Source of the DNA: Phycisphaerae bacterium
Lineage (GTDB): Bacteria > Planctomycetota > Phycisphaerae > Phycisphaerales > UBA1924
Assembly (NCBI GenBank): GCA_030432905.1
Contig: JAUILU010000001.1
Span: 1,054,001 to 1,118,000 of the forward strand
Direction: 5' to 3'
DNA length: 64,000 nucleotides
Of this stretch, positions 52,985-63,649 are shown piece by piece. The notes under the pieces were generated by a model that made no database searches, had not been told where the DNA came from, and was given only the letters and a program-made list of their open reading frames with translations. Within the stretch, counting starts at the first letter, position 1, and each line of letters begins with the position of its first letter. The position numbers and the translations under genes are program-made.

Positions 52985-54358
52985 ATGCTGACTTTGCCGC
53001 TGTCCGAGCTTCCGGACCCACTCCCGATCAGCTGTGTGGATGGGAAGTTCGAGGTTTCCGCGACGCCGCCGGGTTCTAAAAGCGAGACCAACCGGGCGAT
53101 CATTCTGGCAGCGCTTGCGCACGGCACATCGGTGCTCCGCGGTGCCTTGACTGAAGCCGACGATGCGCAGGTCGCGATCGAGGCGATCCGTGCGCTCGGC
53201 TCTGATGTCACTGTCGAAGGTTCAACGCTGACGATCCGAGGCGTGGGCGGGCGTTGGAACTCGGACGCCCAGGGTGTGACGCTCGATCTACACAACGCGG
53301 GCACCGCGACGCGCTTTCTATCGGCGGCTTCGATGCTGGCGCCAGGACCGGTCTCGATCACCGGCAACGCACGGATGCAGCAGCGCCCGATCGGTGAGCT
53401 TGCCGATGCGCTGCATGTGCTCGGCGCGACGATCCGCTGGGAGGGCAACGAGGGCTACCCGCCACTTACGATCGTGCCGCCCGGCGGCGGGATCCCGCGC
53501 GGAGTCGAGCTTGTGTTCGAGTCGCCCGAGTCGAGCCAGTTCATCTCGGCGCTCCTGATGCTCGGCCCCTGGGTGACGGGCGGGATCACGGTGAGGATCA
53601 CAGGTCGCGTCACGAGTTCGCCCTATCTGACGATGACGCTCGACCTGCTCGATCGTGTCGGGGCGACGGTGCGATCGTCCGACGATCTCCGGCTGCTCCG
53701 TGTGTCCGCGGGAGAGCAAACCGGGCTTGATGGGTTCGAGCTTAATGTCGAGCCAGACGCGAGCGGTGCGACGTACATGTGGACCGCGGCTGCGCTGGTG
53801 CCCGGTGCCAAGGCGTGCGTCGAGGGTCTTGACAGCCGTGCGGTGCAGGGTGATGCGCGGTACGTCGGGATGCTCGAACGCATGGGGGCGTTCGTTGAGC
53901 TCTCGCAGCCGGGCGAAGAGCCAAAGACCACGGTCACGGGGCCGGTTTCGCTCAGACCGATTCTTGCGGATCTCTCGCCCATGCCCGATACGGCAATGAG
54001 TCTGGCGGTCGCGGCGTGTTTCGCAAAGGGCACAAGCGTGCTTCGCGGGCTTGGCACACTTCGAGTCAAAGAAACAGACCGCATCGAGGCGATCCGCAAC
54101 GAGCTTACGAAGATCGGAGTGGGTGTCGAGGTTGGTGTTCAGGGCGATGACGAGACGATCACGATTACGCCGCCCGAGGGCGGGATCGATTGTTCCGCGG
54201 ATGCGCCTCGCGTCGAGTTTGATACTTACGACGATCACCGGATGGCGATGAGTCTGGCGCTGATCGGGCTTGTGAGACCGAACGTGTTTATCCGCGATCC
54301 TAGCTGCGTTGCCAAGACGTACCCGACGTTCTGGAAACAACTGTCTGAGTTGTACTAA
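52985..54358 (+). CDS. aroA: 3-phosphoshikimate 1-carboxyvinyltransferase (EPSP synthase)
   Basis: The sixth step of the shikimate pathway: it joins shikimate-3-phosphate and phosphoenolpyruvate. From MLTLPLSELPDPLPISCVDG (457 residues) it has the PEP/S3P-binding start ATPPGSKSETNRAIILAALA, the Gly-rich HNAGTATRFLSAASML, MQQRPIGELADALHVLGATI, and the late RVKETDRIEAIRNELTKIGV and DHRMAMSLALIGL. The ATG at 52985 has GGGAG seven bases upstream, better than the ATG at 52958. Its stop overlaps that of the facing glycosyltransferase-like gene. It is probably in one transcript with groES. Confidence 0.95.
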   Translation: MLTLPLSELPDPLPISCVDGKFEVSATPPGSKSETNRAIILAALAHGTSVLRGALTEADDAQVAIEAIRALGSDVTVEGSTLTIRGVGGRWNSDAQGVTLDLHNAGTATRFLSAASMLAPGPVSITGNARMQQRPIGELADALHVLGATIRWEGNEGYPPLTIVPPGGGIPRGVELVFESPESSQFISALLMLGPWVTGGITVRITGRVTSSPYLTMTLDLLDRVGATVRSSDDLRLLRVSAGEQTGLDGFELNVEPDASGATYMWTAAALVPGAKACVEGLDSRAVQGDARYVGMLERMGAFVELSQPGEEPKTTVTGPVSLRPILADLSPMPDTAMSLAVAACFAKGTSVLRGLGTLRVKETDRIEAIRNELTKIGVGVEVGVQGDDETITITPPEGGIDCSADAPRVEFDTYDDHRMAMSLALIGLVRPNVFIRDPSCVAKTYPTFWKQLSELY

Positions 54359-55539
54359 GCGTTCTGCGTTTGCGGCGTGAGCGTTCTGCTGAGCGCTTCT
54401 GACGCGAGCGACGCGAGTTTGTCCACGCGGTGTTCCCAGAGATGCTCACGCGTGACGGCAACGTGGCCGTTGTTGGCGATCTTGACGAGCAGGTCTAGAT
54501 CTGCGAGCAGGTCTTCAACCGCGACGCGTGCGGCTCCGGGCAGTCGTGGATCAAACGTTGCCAGCTGTGCCAAGTCACCCTCGGTTTGGAAGTGCTGGCG
54601 CACGAGGTAGCGGTCCTCGGCGACACTCGCGCAGCCGCTGGCCATCGAGAGCAACAGTCGTTCGCTGAAGGTCTGCGGGAATTGCGTCGGTCCCCACGCG
54701 AGACAGACTTTGCCGGTTGCGAGCGCCGCGGGGATGTCGCAGTAGTCGGCGGGGCCTTTGAACGTGAGTGTCCCGGTGCAGACCTCTTGCCACGATTCCC
54801 CGCCGAAGACCGCGACGTCGAGGCCTTGGAGAGATTCGACGAGGCTCTTGCGCCGGTTGCGATTGACGCCCGCGATGCAGACGCGCCAGATGCCCGCGGC
54901 CATAGGCCAGTTTCCGGTGATGACGCTCCTGCTGCCGCACACGCAGTCGAGCGCCTGCTCGTAGGGCATGGTCGGGTCGTCGGTCATGAGCTTGACGATC
55001 TCGTCGATCCACGGGTGGGTCTGCGCGGGCAGCGCGTTCTTGAGGTCGGCGATGCCCTGCTCGTCGTGGATGGCACCGGCGACGACGACGTCGTGCTCGC
55101 GGGATTCGATTGATTCGTGGGTGAGTTCGGCGCTGTCGATGATCGCGGAGCGCGCGATGCCGTGCGGCATGTGGCCGTGCCTGAGTTGGGGCCAGCGGAG
55201 GCGGAGCAGGTGCAAGCCGTCGATGCTCGGGAGTGCGAGGCGGAAGTTCGGGTGCTTGCAGGTCTGGTCCATGATCGCGCTGTCGAGCGCGAACGGGTGA
55301 TCGACAAGAATCTGAATCGCGGCGACTCGTGAATTGACACGCCTGACCGCCGGCGGGATCGCTTCGAGCGAGGGGAGCATGTTGAAGAAGATGTAGATGC
55401 CCACTCGGGTGCCGTCGGGTAAGCCGTCGATGACCTCGTAGCCCTTGGCCTCGAACGCGAGCGCGAGTTCGTCCGCCATCGCGCCGAGGAGGCTGAAGCG
55501 GGACTGGTATCTCCGGGGTATCCAGACAGGGATAGGCAT
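54355..55539 (-). CDS. glycosyltransferase-like protein (GT-B, CgeB-type C-terminus)
   Basis: A soluble protein of 394 residues. The start is PVWIPRRYQSRFSLLGAMAD. The N-terminal half looks like a Rossmann domain (FNMLPSLEAIPPAV; VAAIQILVDHPFALDSAIMD). The C-terminal part has FSERLLLSMASGCASVAEDR followed by a chain of helices, as in GT-B transferases of the spore-maturation CgeB group, where this region binds the nucleotide sugar. Substrate and acceptor cannot be read. The stop codons of this gene and aroA overlap. Its upstream neighbour is the divergent VWA gene. Confidence 0.65.
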   Translation of the reverse strand: MPIPVWIPRRYQSRFSLLGAMADELALAFEAKGYEVIDGLPDGTRVGIYIFFNMLPSLEAIPPAVRRVNSRVAAIQILVDHPFALDSAIMDQTCKHPNFRLALPSIDGLHLLRLRWPQLRHGHMPHGIARSAIIDSAELTHESIESREHDVVVAGAIHDEQGIADLKNALPAQTHPWIDEIVKLMTDDPTMPYEQALDCVCGSRSVITGNWPMAAGIWRVCIAGVNRNRRKSLVESLQGLDVAVFGGESWQEVCTGTLTFKGPADYCDIPAALATGKVCLAWGPTQFPQTFSERLLLSMASGCASVAEDRYLVRQHFQTEGDLAQLATFDPRLPGAARVAVEDLLADLDLLVKIANNGHVAVTREHLWEHRVDKLASLASEALSRTLTPQTQNA

Positions 55540-55660
55540 GGTGTAGATATCGGAATAACGCCTTGGAAGCTGCTATTTTTGGGATTTCTTGTCCGGCGCG
55601 AACCGGTGCGTGAGCGGGTAAGTCTCTAGGGAGGCGGGGCAAACCCCTTAGGAGACACCC

Positions 55661-56857
55661 ATGAAACGGACAGCACTTCGGTCGGCAGCACTCGCGGTGG
55701 CGATGGCATCAGGCATGGCGGTTCAGGCACAGTCGGCGGAGCCGCTCAAGATCGCGCTCGAACCGTTCAGCGACGCGGTCGTCAGCGAACGCGAGCCCGT
55801 CGATGGGCCGGTGATCCAGCTCGCGATCTGCCTCGATACCTCGGGCTCGATGGAGGGTCTGATCAACCAGGCCCGGACCCGGATCTGGAGCGTCGTCAAC
55901 CGGCTCGACAAGGCCGAACTGAATGGCGAGAAACCGAAGCTCGAGGTCGCTCTCATCCAATACGGCTCAAGCCTGCAATCATCGGAAGAGGGCTACATGA
56001 CGTGCGTCCTGCCATTCACCAGCGACCTCGACAAGATCAGCGAAGCGCTCTTCGCGTTGAAGGTATCCGGGTCCGCCGAGTACTGCGGCCAGGCAATCCA
56101 TCACGCGACGCATCAGCTCGGCTGGCTCCCCAAGAACGACGAGACCCTCAAAGTCATCGTGATCGCGGGCAACGAGGAATTCACCCAAGGCCCGATGTCC
56201 TACAAGAACACGGTCCCCGGCGCGGTTGAGTACGGCATCACCGTCAACACCGTGCACTGCGGCAACGCCCAAGGAGGTAAACAAGGAATGTGGGCGCACG
56301 CAGCCAAGCTCGGCGGCGGCGAGTTCAACAACATCGACCACGACCGCGATTTCGTTGAGATCATCTGCCCGCAAGACGACCGGCTGCTCGAACTCAACTC
56401 GAGCCTGAATCGGACGTACCTGTACTACGGGGCGGATGGCGAAATCTCGCAGATGCGGCAGCTCTCAGCGGACTCGAGCAATGAGGCGGCCAGTGGGATG
56501 GCTATGAATGCACGGATCTCAGCCAAAGCTAGTAAATCGTACGACAACCGCGCATGGGATCTCGTGGATGCCTCAAAGGACGACGAGTTTGACGTTTCTG
56601 AAGTAGAACGCGAAACCCTCCCCGAGGATTTGCAATCGGCGACCGACGAAGAGTTGGAAGCCAAGATCGCCGAGCTTTCGAAGGAGCGCGCATCGATTCA
56701 GGCCGAGATCACGAAGCTGAGCGCCGAGCGCGCCGAGTGGCTCGAAGCAGAACGCAAGCGTCTGGGCGAGAAAACAGAAGATGCGCTCGACTACGCGTTG
56801 GTCACCGCGCTGACCTCGCAGGCTAAGGCCGTCGGGTTTACGTTCTCCGAAGAGTAA
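55661..56857 (+). CDS. secreted von Willebrand factor A domain protein
   Basis: An exported protein of 398 residues. The signal peptide is SAALAVAMASGMAVQAQ, with AGGAG upstream of ATG 55661. The VWA domain has a complete MIDAS start (LAICLDTSGSMEGLINQART), followed by VALIQYGSSLQSSEEGYM and VIVIAGNEEFTQGPM, and binds a divalent metal. From about residue 320 the chain is helical and heavily charged (ATDEELEAKIAELSKERASI; SAERAEWLEAERKRLGEK), a likely coiled coil. It may bind partners in the periplasm. A GGGG / CCCC mini-hairpin sits next to the ribosome site. It is convergent with the S10 peptidase gene. Confidence 0.85.
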   Translation: MKRTALRSAALAVAMASGMAVQAQSAEPLKIALEPFSDAVVSEREPVDGPVIQLAICLDTSGSMEGLINQARTRIWSVVNRLDKAELNGEKPKLEVALIQYGSSLQSSEEGYMTCVLPFTSDLDKISEALFALKVSGSAEYCGQAIHHATHQLGWLPKNDETLKVIVIAGNEEFTQGPMSYKNTVPGAVEYGITVNTVHCGNAQGGKQGMWAHAAKLGGGEFNNIDHDRDFVEIICPQDDRLLELNSSLNRTYLYYGADGEISQMRQLSADSSNEAASGMAMNARISAKASKSYDNRAWDLVDASKDDEFDVSEVERETLPEDLQSATDEELEAKIAELSKERASIQAEITKLSAERAEWLEAERKRLGEKTEDALDYALVTALTSQAKAVGFTFSEE

Positions 56858-56885
56858 ATCAGAACCGGCTCAGGAACGGGGCAAC

Positions 56886-58493
56886 TCACTCACTTAGGCC
56901 GACCGGGACGCTGTCGTAGAACGCGTCCAGGTCGGCTTTGAGTTTGGCGAGTGAGTTGATGTCGAGGTACATCATGTGCCCGCCGATGTAGTAGTGGTTC
57001 TTGATGTTCTCGTGGAGGTTGTCGCGGAGCTGCATGTGGTCGTGCGTGTAGTCCATGCCCAGCGGCGGCGTCGCAAGGTCGTGGTAACCGCTGGCAACAA
57101 ACACGCGGATGTGCGGCTGCTCGTGCATCACCGAACGCAGACGCTCAGCGACGTTGACGTACCGCCCGTTGCCGGCGCTGCCGTAGTCCCAGGGCCAGAC
57201 GTTGGTCAGGATCTCGTAGCTCAGGTCGCTCTTGAAGCCGAGTTCCTGACGGACGTAGGCGTTGAACGACTCGGTGTAGTTCGACCGGATGACGGCGTAT
57301 GACGGGTCGTAGTCGTAGGTGTCGTTCACGTCGTCGCGGTCCTGACCCGTGAATCGGGAATCAAATCGACCGACCGTCAGGCCCTGATCGCGGAGCAATT
57401 CCTTGCAGAATCGGCCTTGGCTGACGCGGAGGTTGGCTCTGCGGATGAAGTCGGGTGTGAGACCGAGGTAGCCCGACATCTCGCGGACGATGCGGTCCTC
57501 TTCTTCCTGCGAAAGACGGGCGCCCTGCATGAGCGCGGACGCGTAGTCGCCGAGCGCGAACGCCTCGGCTTCTTTGTAGAACTCGTCGATCGGTTTGTTC
57601 TGGTGCTCGGGCGGGAGCACGCCGTGGTAGTGCGCGGTCGCGGCGAACGACGGGAAGAAGCAGACGAACGGCAGATCGTTGCCCGGCCCGAAACGCAGTG
57701 TGGTGAACTCGATGATGCCCGAGATCAGCAGGACTCCGTTGACGGAGATGCCGTGCGAGCCTTGGAGGTGGTTCGCAAGCCCCGCGGCGCGAGTCGTGCC
57801 GTAGCTTTCGCCGGCGATGTAGAGCGGGCTGGACCATCGCTCGTGTGTGGTGATGTAGCGTTTAATGAAGTTAGCGACTGAAGCAATATCGCTCTCAAGG
57901 CCGTGGAAGTCTTTCTCGCTGGTGTCGCCCTGCGCCCGGCTAAAGCCCGTCGAGACCGGGTCAATGAACACGAAGTCGGACTTGTCCAAGAGCGAGTGCG
58001 GGTTGGCCTCGACCTGATACGGCGGCGGGCCGGGTCGGCCCTCGTCGTCGGCGTACGCGACTTTCTTCGGTCCGAACACGCCGAGGTGGAGCCAGACGGA
58101 GCTTGAGCCGGGGCCGCCGTTGAAACTGAAGGTCAGCGGGCGTTTGGTCGCGTCCGGGTAGATCTCGTTCGGGTCAACATCGTCACCGAACGGGCCGGCG
58201 GTGAGGGTTCTGCGGTAGGACACGAAGAACATCTTGGCTCTTGGCTCGGCGTCGCCTGCTTCGTCGCCGACAAGCACGATCGTCCCGGCGGTCGCCTCGT
58301 AGTGCACGGTCTCGCCGTTGATCTCGGCGGTGTGATAGGTGACCGACGCGTCCTCTGGGTAGGCCTGAAACACCGGCGCGGCTTTGGCTTCGTCCTTCGC
58401 GCCGTCGTCTTCGGGTTGAGTGACGGGCGCCGCCCATGCAGAACTGGCAAGACCGAGTGAAAGCCCCAAACCGATCAGTGTGCGTCGCACCAT
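56886..58493 (-). CDS. S10-family serine carboxypeptidase, secreted
   Basis: An exported carboxypeptidase of 535 residues. From ATG 58493 the start is MVRRTLIGLGLSLGLASSAW, a signal peptide. The oxyanion and nucleophile region is LYIAGESYGTTRAAGLANHL, with Ser about residue 227. The Asp is in VASGYHDLATPPLGMDYTHD and the His in YYIGGHMMYLDINSLAKL. WLHLGVFGPKKVAY (the equivalent of the family's ENGP-type region) and FSFNGGPGSSSVWLHL match S10. Together these give the full Ser-Asp-His set. It removes C-terminal residues from peptides, fitting a protein-degrading envelope lifestyle with the other proteases here. Confidence 0.92.
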   Translation of the reverse strand: MVRRTLIGLGLSLGLASSAWAAPVTQPEDDGAKDEAKAAPVFQAYPEDASVTYHTAEINGETVHYEATAGTIVLVGDEAGDAEPRAKMFFVSYRRTLTAGPFGDDVDPNEIYPDATKRPLTFSFNGGPGSSSVWLHLGVFGPKKVAYADDEGRPGPPPYQVEANPHSLLDKSDFVFIDPVSTGFSRAQGDTSEKDFHGLESDIASVANFIKRYITTHERWSSPLYIAGESYGTTRAAGLANHLQGSHGISVNGVLLISGIIEFTTLRFGPGNDLPFVCFFPSFAATAHYHGVLPPEHQNKPIDEFYKEAEAFALGDYASALMQGARLSQEEEDRIVREMSGYLGLTPDFIRRANLRVSQGRFCKELLRDQGLTVGRFDSRFTGQDRDDVNDTYDYDPSYAVIRSNYTESFNAYVRQELGFKSDLSYEILTNVWPWDYGSAGNGRYVNVAERLRSVMHEQPHIRVFVASGYHDLATPPLGMDYTHDHMQLRDNLHENIKNHYYIGGHMMYLDINSLAKLKADLDAFYDSVPVGLSE

Positions 58494-58578
58494 GTGAACC
58501 ATCTCCAGAATCGCCGCCGAGAATGCCGACGGCATGAGCGTAACAGAGTTGGGCGGTTTCGTCAGGCCAAAGAACGCG

Positions 58579-59949
58579 CTACGAGGCCCGAGCCGCCTGT
58601 TTCCCGCAGCGGATCATCGCTTTGAGACTCATATCGACGTCGGTGTCCGTGGTTGCCCAGCTTGAGACACTGATCCGCATGGCGTGCTTGCCCTGCCAGG
58701 TCGTGCCCCCGGCCCAGCAGGTGCCGTCCTTTTGGATCAGATCGATCGCGGCCCGGGTCTCGTCGTCATCGCCGAACCGAACCAAGACCTGATTCAGCAC
58801 CACGTCATTCATGATCTCAAATCCGGCATCGCTCAACCCCGCGGCGAACGTCCTCGCGTGCTTGCAGCATCTGCTGATCATGTCCGACACGCCGCTCCTG
58901 CCGAGCGACCTGAGGGCGGCGTATACCTCGGTCCCTCGTGCGCGCCTGCTCAGCTCGGGCGTGAACCAGCAAGGCTCGCTCGCGAGCGTGTCGTGCAGGT
59001 ACGGCGCACGGATGCTCATCGCGTTGATGATCGCGTCGCGGTCCTTGCAGATCACAAGCCCCGAGTCGTACGGCACGTTGAGCCACTTGTGCGCATCGGC
59101 GGCGCATGAATCAGCAAGCTCGATGCCCGCGGTGAGGTCGTCGAATTCTCGGCAGGCTCTGGCCCACAAACCGAACGCGCCGTCGATGTGGACCCACGCA
59201 CCCTGTGACTTGGCGTCGGCGATGATCTCTGTAAACGGGTCGTACGCGCCCGAGTTGACCTCGCCCGCTTGCAGGCAAAGCAGCGTCCGGCCGTCGAGCT
59301 TCGGCAGCTTGCTCGGGATGATTCGGCCCTGGTTGTCGGCTTCGACCTGCTCGATGCGTGCTCTGCCAAAGCCGCTCATAGAGAGGGCTTTCTTGACGCT
59401 CGCGTGGACCTGATCGCCGACGATGACGCGGATTTCAGGTGCGCCAAACAGGCCGTCTTCTTCGACGTTCCAGCCTTGGTTCGCGAGCAAGCGGTGACGT
59501 GCAGCACAAAGCGCGGTGAAGTTCGCGACCGTGGCGCCAGTGACGAAACCTACGCCGCTGCTTGGATCGAGCCTGAGAATGTCGAGGAGCCACTTGCCCG
59601 CGATCTCTTCGAGCTTGGCGCCGACGGGTGTGCAGATCGCCATGCCTGTGTTCTGGTCCCACGCGGAAGCGAGCATCGCCGCGCCCGCGGAGGCCGGGAC
59701 CGCCCCACCGATAACGAATCCGAAGTACCTGCCCCCGGCACTTGCAACTGTTGCGGGTGAGCAGTGCGCGTGCATCGCGTCGAGGACGCCGACAGGATTG
59801 GTCGGCCCCGAAGGCAGCTCGACATCGAGCGCATCCATCGCAGCGATTGTGTCCGGGTTCGGATACACGGGCCGATTGTCGAGTGATTCAAGAAACGAAG
59901 CCGCGATGGAGCCGGCGTGCCGAATGACGTTGGTGTGTTGATCCGGCAC
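58579..59949 (-). CDS. group II PLP-dependent decarboxylase-like enzyme
   Basis: A cytosolic protein of 456 residues of the aromatic amino acid/glutamate decarboxylase fold. The PLP lysine is in SCAADAHKWLNVPYDSGLVI at about residue 287; the PLP-ring Asp is in WVHIDGAFGLWARAC and the Ala/Thr turn is GFVTGATVANFTALCAARH. The N-terminal loop resembles aromatic decarboxylases (GRYFGFVIGGAVPASAGAAM). The substrate is not evident; family relatives act on tyrosine, tryptophan, DOPA or aspartate. ATG 59949 is clear. It follows the GH43 gene on the same strand after 22 bases and may be cotranscribed with it. Confidence 0.85.
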   Translation of the reverse strand: MPDQHTNVIRHAGSIAASFLESLDNRPVYPNPDTIAAMDALDVELPSGPTNPVGVLDAMHAHCSPATVASAGGRYFGFVIGGAVPASAGAAMLASAWDQNTGMAICTPVGAKLEEIAGKWLLDILRLDPSSGVGFVTGATVANFTALCAARHRLLANQGWNVEEDGLFGAPEIRVIVGDQVHASVKKALSMSGFGRARIEQVEADNQGRIIPSKLPKLDGRTLLCLQAGEVNSGAYDPFTEIIADAKSQGAWVHIDGAFGLWARACREFDDLTAGIELADSCAADAHKWLNVPYDSGLVICKDRDAIINAMSIRAPYLHDTLASEPCWFTPELSRRARGTEVYAALRSLGRSGVSDMISRCCKHARTFAAGLSDAGFEIMNDVVLNQVLVRFGDDDETRAAIDLIQKDGTCWAGGTTWQGKHAMRISVSSWATTDTDVDMSLKAMIRCGKQAARAS

Positions 59950-59971
59950 GAGCAGCCCCTTTCGCTTTGAC

Positions 59972-60976
59972 TCATTCGTGGGCGCTGCCGCTCGGTGCGG
60001 GTCGCTCGGGCACGCCCTCGAATCCTATCTTGACGGGCAGGATTGAGCCGTCGTCTGCGAATTCGAGGCGATCCATGCAGACCACACGGTGGTTTCGGTC
60101 GGTTCTGTCCAGCGGCCTGCGGTGATACACAATCACCCACTCGTCGTCACCCGTCTGAAGCACGCTGTGGTGCCCCGCACCGGTTGCGACCTCGGGGTCC
60201 TGCTGCAGGATCGTGCCCATGCGTTCGAACGGGCCCATCGGAGAATCCGCGACGGCGTAGGCGACCCGGTAGTCAGGCCCGGTCCAGCCGCCCTCGGACC
60301 ACATGAAGTAGTACTTGCCGTCGCGCACGAGCATGGTCGGCCCCTCGACGTACCCCTCGGGCGTGATCTCGCGGAACATCGTGCCGTCGTCGAACGGGTC
60401 GAGCCCTGTGAACCGGTCATTGAGTTTGGCGATGTTGCAGTGTCGCCAGCCGCCGTAGATCAGATACCACTGACCGGTCGCCGGGTCGCGGAAGACGGCT
60501 TGGTCGATCGGCTGCGCGCCGTTGTGGAACTGATGCACCAACGGCATCCCGAGGTAGTCCTTGAACGGCCCCTCGGGATTGCTCGCGATGGCGATGCCGA
60601 TGCCGCCCGGCTCGTCGTTGCTTTGGATGTCGTTGGCCGCGAAGAAGAGGAAGTAGCTGTTTCTGTTCTTGACGATGCACGGCGCCCACATCGCCCTGTT
60701 GGCCCACTGGACCCGCGACGAATCCAAGATCCGTTCGTGCTTCGTCCAAGTGATGAGATCGGGCGAACTGAAGGCATCGAAATGAAGCTGCTCGTCGTAC
60801 GGCGCGGAGTAGGTCGGGTAGACCCAGAATGTGCCGTCGAAGACCGCAGAGTCCGGGTCGGCGTACCAGCCATCAAAGATGGGATTCCCCGAGAGCTGCA
60901 CCGGACGAGTTGCAGTGCAGCCGCCGAGCGTCAAAGCGAGCAAGCAACAACCAGTTAAGAATGACTTGTAATACAT
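59972..60976 (-). CDS. glycoside hydrolase family 43-like lipoprotein
   Basis: A predicted five-bladed beta-propeller glycosidase of 334 residues acting on arabinose- or xylose-containing glycans. The signal ends LLALTLGGC (lipobox). Likely catalytic residues by the family pattern are Asp in GWYADPDSAVFDG, Asp in QPIDQAVFRDPATGQWYL and Glu in GYVEGPTMLVRDGKYYFMWS. Further blades show PYDEQLHFDAFSSPDLITW and YRVAYAVADSPMGPFERMG. The lipid anchor would keep it at the cell envelope. It is divergent from the acyltransferase gene across about 90 bases. The precise glycan is not predictable. Confidence 0.87.
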   Translation of the reverse strand: MYYKSFLTGCCLLALTLGGCTATRPVQLSGNPIFDGWYADPDSAVFDGTFWVYPTYSAPYDEQLHFDAFSSPDLITWTKHERILDSSRVQWANRAMWAPCIVKNRNSYFLFFAANDIQSNDEPGGIGIAIASNPEGPFKDYLGMPLVHQFHNGAQPIDQAVFRDPATGQWYLIYGGWRHCNIAKLNDRFTGLDPFDDGTMFREITPEGYVEGPTMLVRDGKYYFMWSEGGWTGPDYRVAYAVADSPMGPFERMGTILQQDPEVATGAGHHSVLQTGDDEWVIVYHRRPLDRTDRNHRVVCMDRLEFADDGSILPVKIGFEGVPERPAPSGSAHE

Positions 60977-61066
60977 GACCCAGCCCTAATAGCGAGAGTG
61001 ACTTAAAGAGCATTGTTTTTGCTCACAGAGAGCATATCGAACGGTGACTTCCAGTACCATCGCACC

Positions 61067-62248
61067 GTGATATCGAGCCTCGGTTCCAAGATCGCCTCGT
61101 CTCTGACCCGGAAGACCTCGGGGCGGGCGCTCATTCCGGAGATCGACGGGCTCCGTTCGATAGCCATCCTCTCGGTCGTGCTGTTCCACTCGGCCGAGAA
61201 CTTCCTTCACTACACCGACTCAGTTGTGCAGGACTCGTGGCTTGACAGCTTCCTTGTCCGCATGCTCTCGACGGGCGAGTACGGCGTGCCGTTGTTCTTC
61301 GTGATCTCAGGGTTCATCCTCGCGCTGCCGTTCGCCTCGAACTACATGCTGGGCGAGACCAAACCGAAGCTCTCTAAGTACTTCTTGCGCCGTCTGACGA
61401 GGCTTGAGCCGCCCTATATCTTCTGCCTGCTCGTGTTGGCGGCGAAGGAACTGGTGCAGACCAACGCGTTCTCGAATCCTGCACAGATTACGGAAACCGG
61501 CAAGCACCTGCTTGCGTCGCTGTTCTATGTCCACACGCCGTTCTACGGCCAGCAGGGCGCGATCTCGCCAGTCGCCTGGTCGCTGGAAGTCGAGGTCCAG
61601 TTCTACATCCTCGCTCCCTTCCTCTGCACGATCTTTGCTTGGCCAAGACTCATGCGCAGGGCGTTCCTCGTTGTCGCGGCGATCGGATTCTCGTGGTTCT
61701 TTGGGATTGAGAAGCCGATCCTTGGGCCTTACCTCGTCAACCAGATGGCGTTCTTCCTCGTGGGCTTGCTGCTCGCGGACGTCTATCTCACTTACCTGCG
61801 CGACGCGGAACGCTCGAAGTTCTCTCTCGCGTGGGATCTGCTGGCGGCTGGCGCCCTCGCGGGTGTGTTCGTCTTTAAGGCGTACGGCTTAGCGCCCGTG
61901 ATGCTCACGCCTTGGCTGATCTTTGTGGGCTACCTCGCGGTGTTCCGGGCGTGTATGGTTCGCCGGTTCTTCTCAGCGATGCCGATCGTGATCCTCGGCG
62001 GGATGTGCTACTCGATCTATCTGTGGCACTTCCTGATCGTCGCGGGCTATCGGATGGTTCACTTCAAGCTGTTCTCGCCGGGCGCGAACTGGCACGACCG
62101 GGTGTTCTACATCTCGGCAGCCACCGCCATCGCCGTTGCGTTCAGCGCGGTCATGTTCGCCCTCATCGAACGACCCACGATGGACCCCAAATGGCCGAAG
62201 AAACTCGCCAGGCTGCTCAGGATCTCTCGCACAACCGACAGGTCCTGA
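61067..62248 (+). CDS. acyltransferase family 3 (OafA/YrhL-like) membrane protein
   Basis: An inner-membrane acyltransferase with about ten hydrophobic segments that typically O-acetylates or succinylates sugars of surface glycans. The family signature near the N-terminus is IPEIDGLRSIAILSVVLFHS, with the active-site His in LFHSAENF, followed by YGVPLFFVISGFILALPFAS. SPVAWSLEVEVQFYILAPF matches the conserved YWSLxxE-type block. The start is uncertain: GTG 61067 gives a normal leader; a TTG at 61013 would add 18 residues. It lies next to a GH43 gene, consistent with glycan metabolism. Confidence 0.87.
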   Translation: MISSLGSKIASSLTRKTSGRALIPEIDGLRSIAILSVVLFHSAENFLHYTDSVVQDSWLDSFLVRMLSTGEYGVPLFFVISGFILALPFASNYMLGETKPKLSKYFLRRLTRLEPPYIFCLLVLAAKELVQTNAFSNPAQITETGKHLLASLFYVHTPFYGQQGAISPVAWSLEVEVQFYILAPFLCTIFAWPRLMRRAFLVVAAIGFSWFFGIEKPILGPYLVNQMAFFLVGLLLADVYLTYLRDAERSKFSLAWDLLAAGALAGVFVFKAYGLAPVMLTPWLIFVGYLAVFRACMVRRFFSAMPIVILGGMCYSIYLWHFLIVAGYRMVHFKLFSPGANWHDRVFYISAATAIAVAFSAVMFALIERPTMDPKWPKKLARLLRISRTTDRS

Positions 62249-62365
62249 TCGGCATAGCGGAATGGCCCGGCTTGGTCGACCGGCGGGCCGAATCCCCCCC
62301 TACCCTTCACCGACGCCCCGCACACGGGCCCCTCTTTCAACACCAAACCCTCCAGGGAGACCACG

Positions 62366-63595
<1,230 letters not shown>

Positions 63596-63649
63596 GATCT
63601 GCCGATATATGATACATTATCCTTACGCTGCTTTTTGGGAGCACACATT

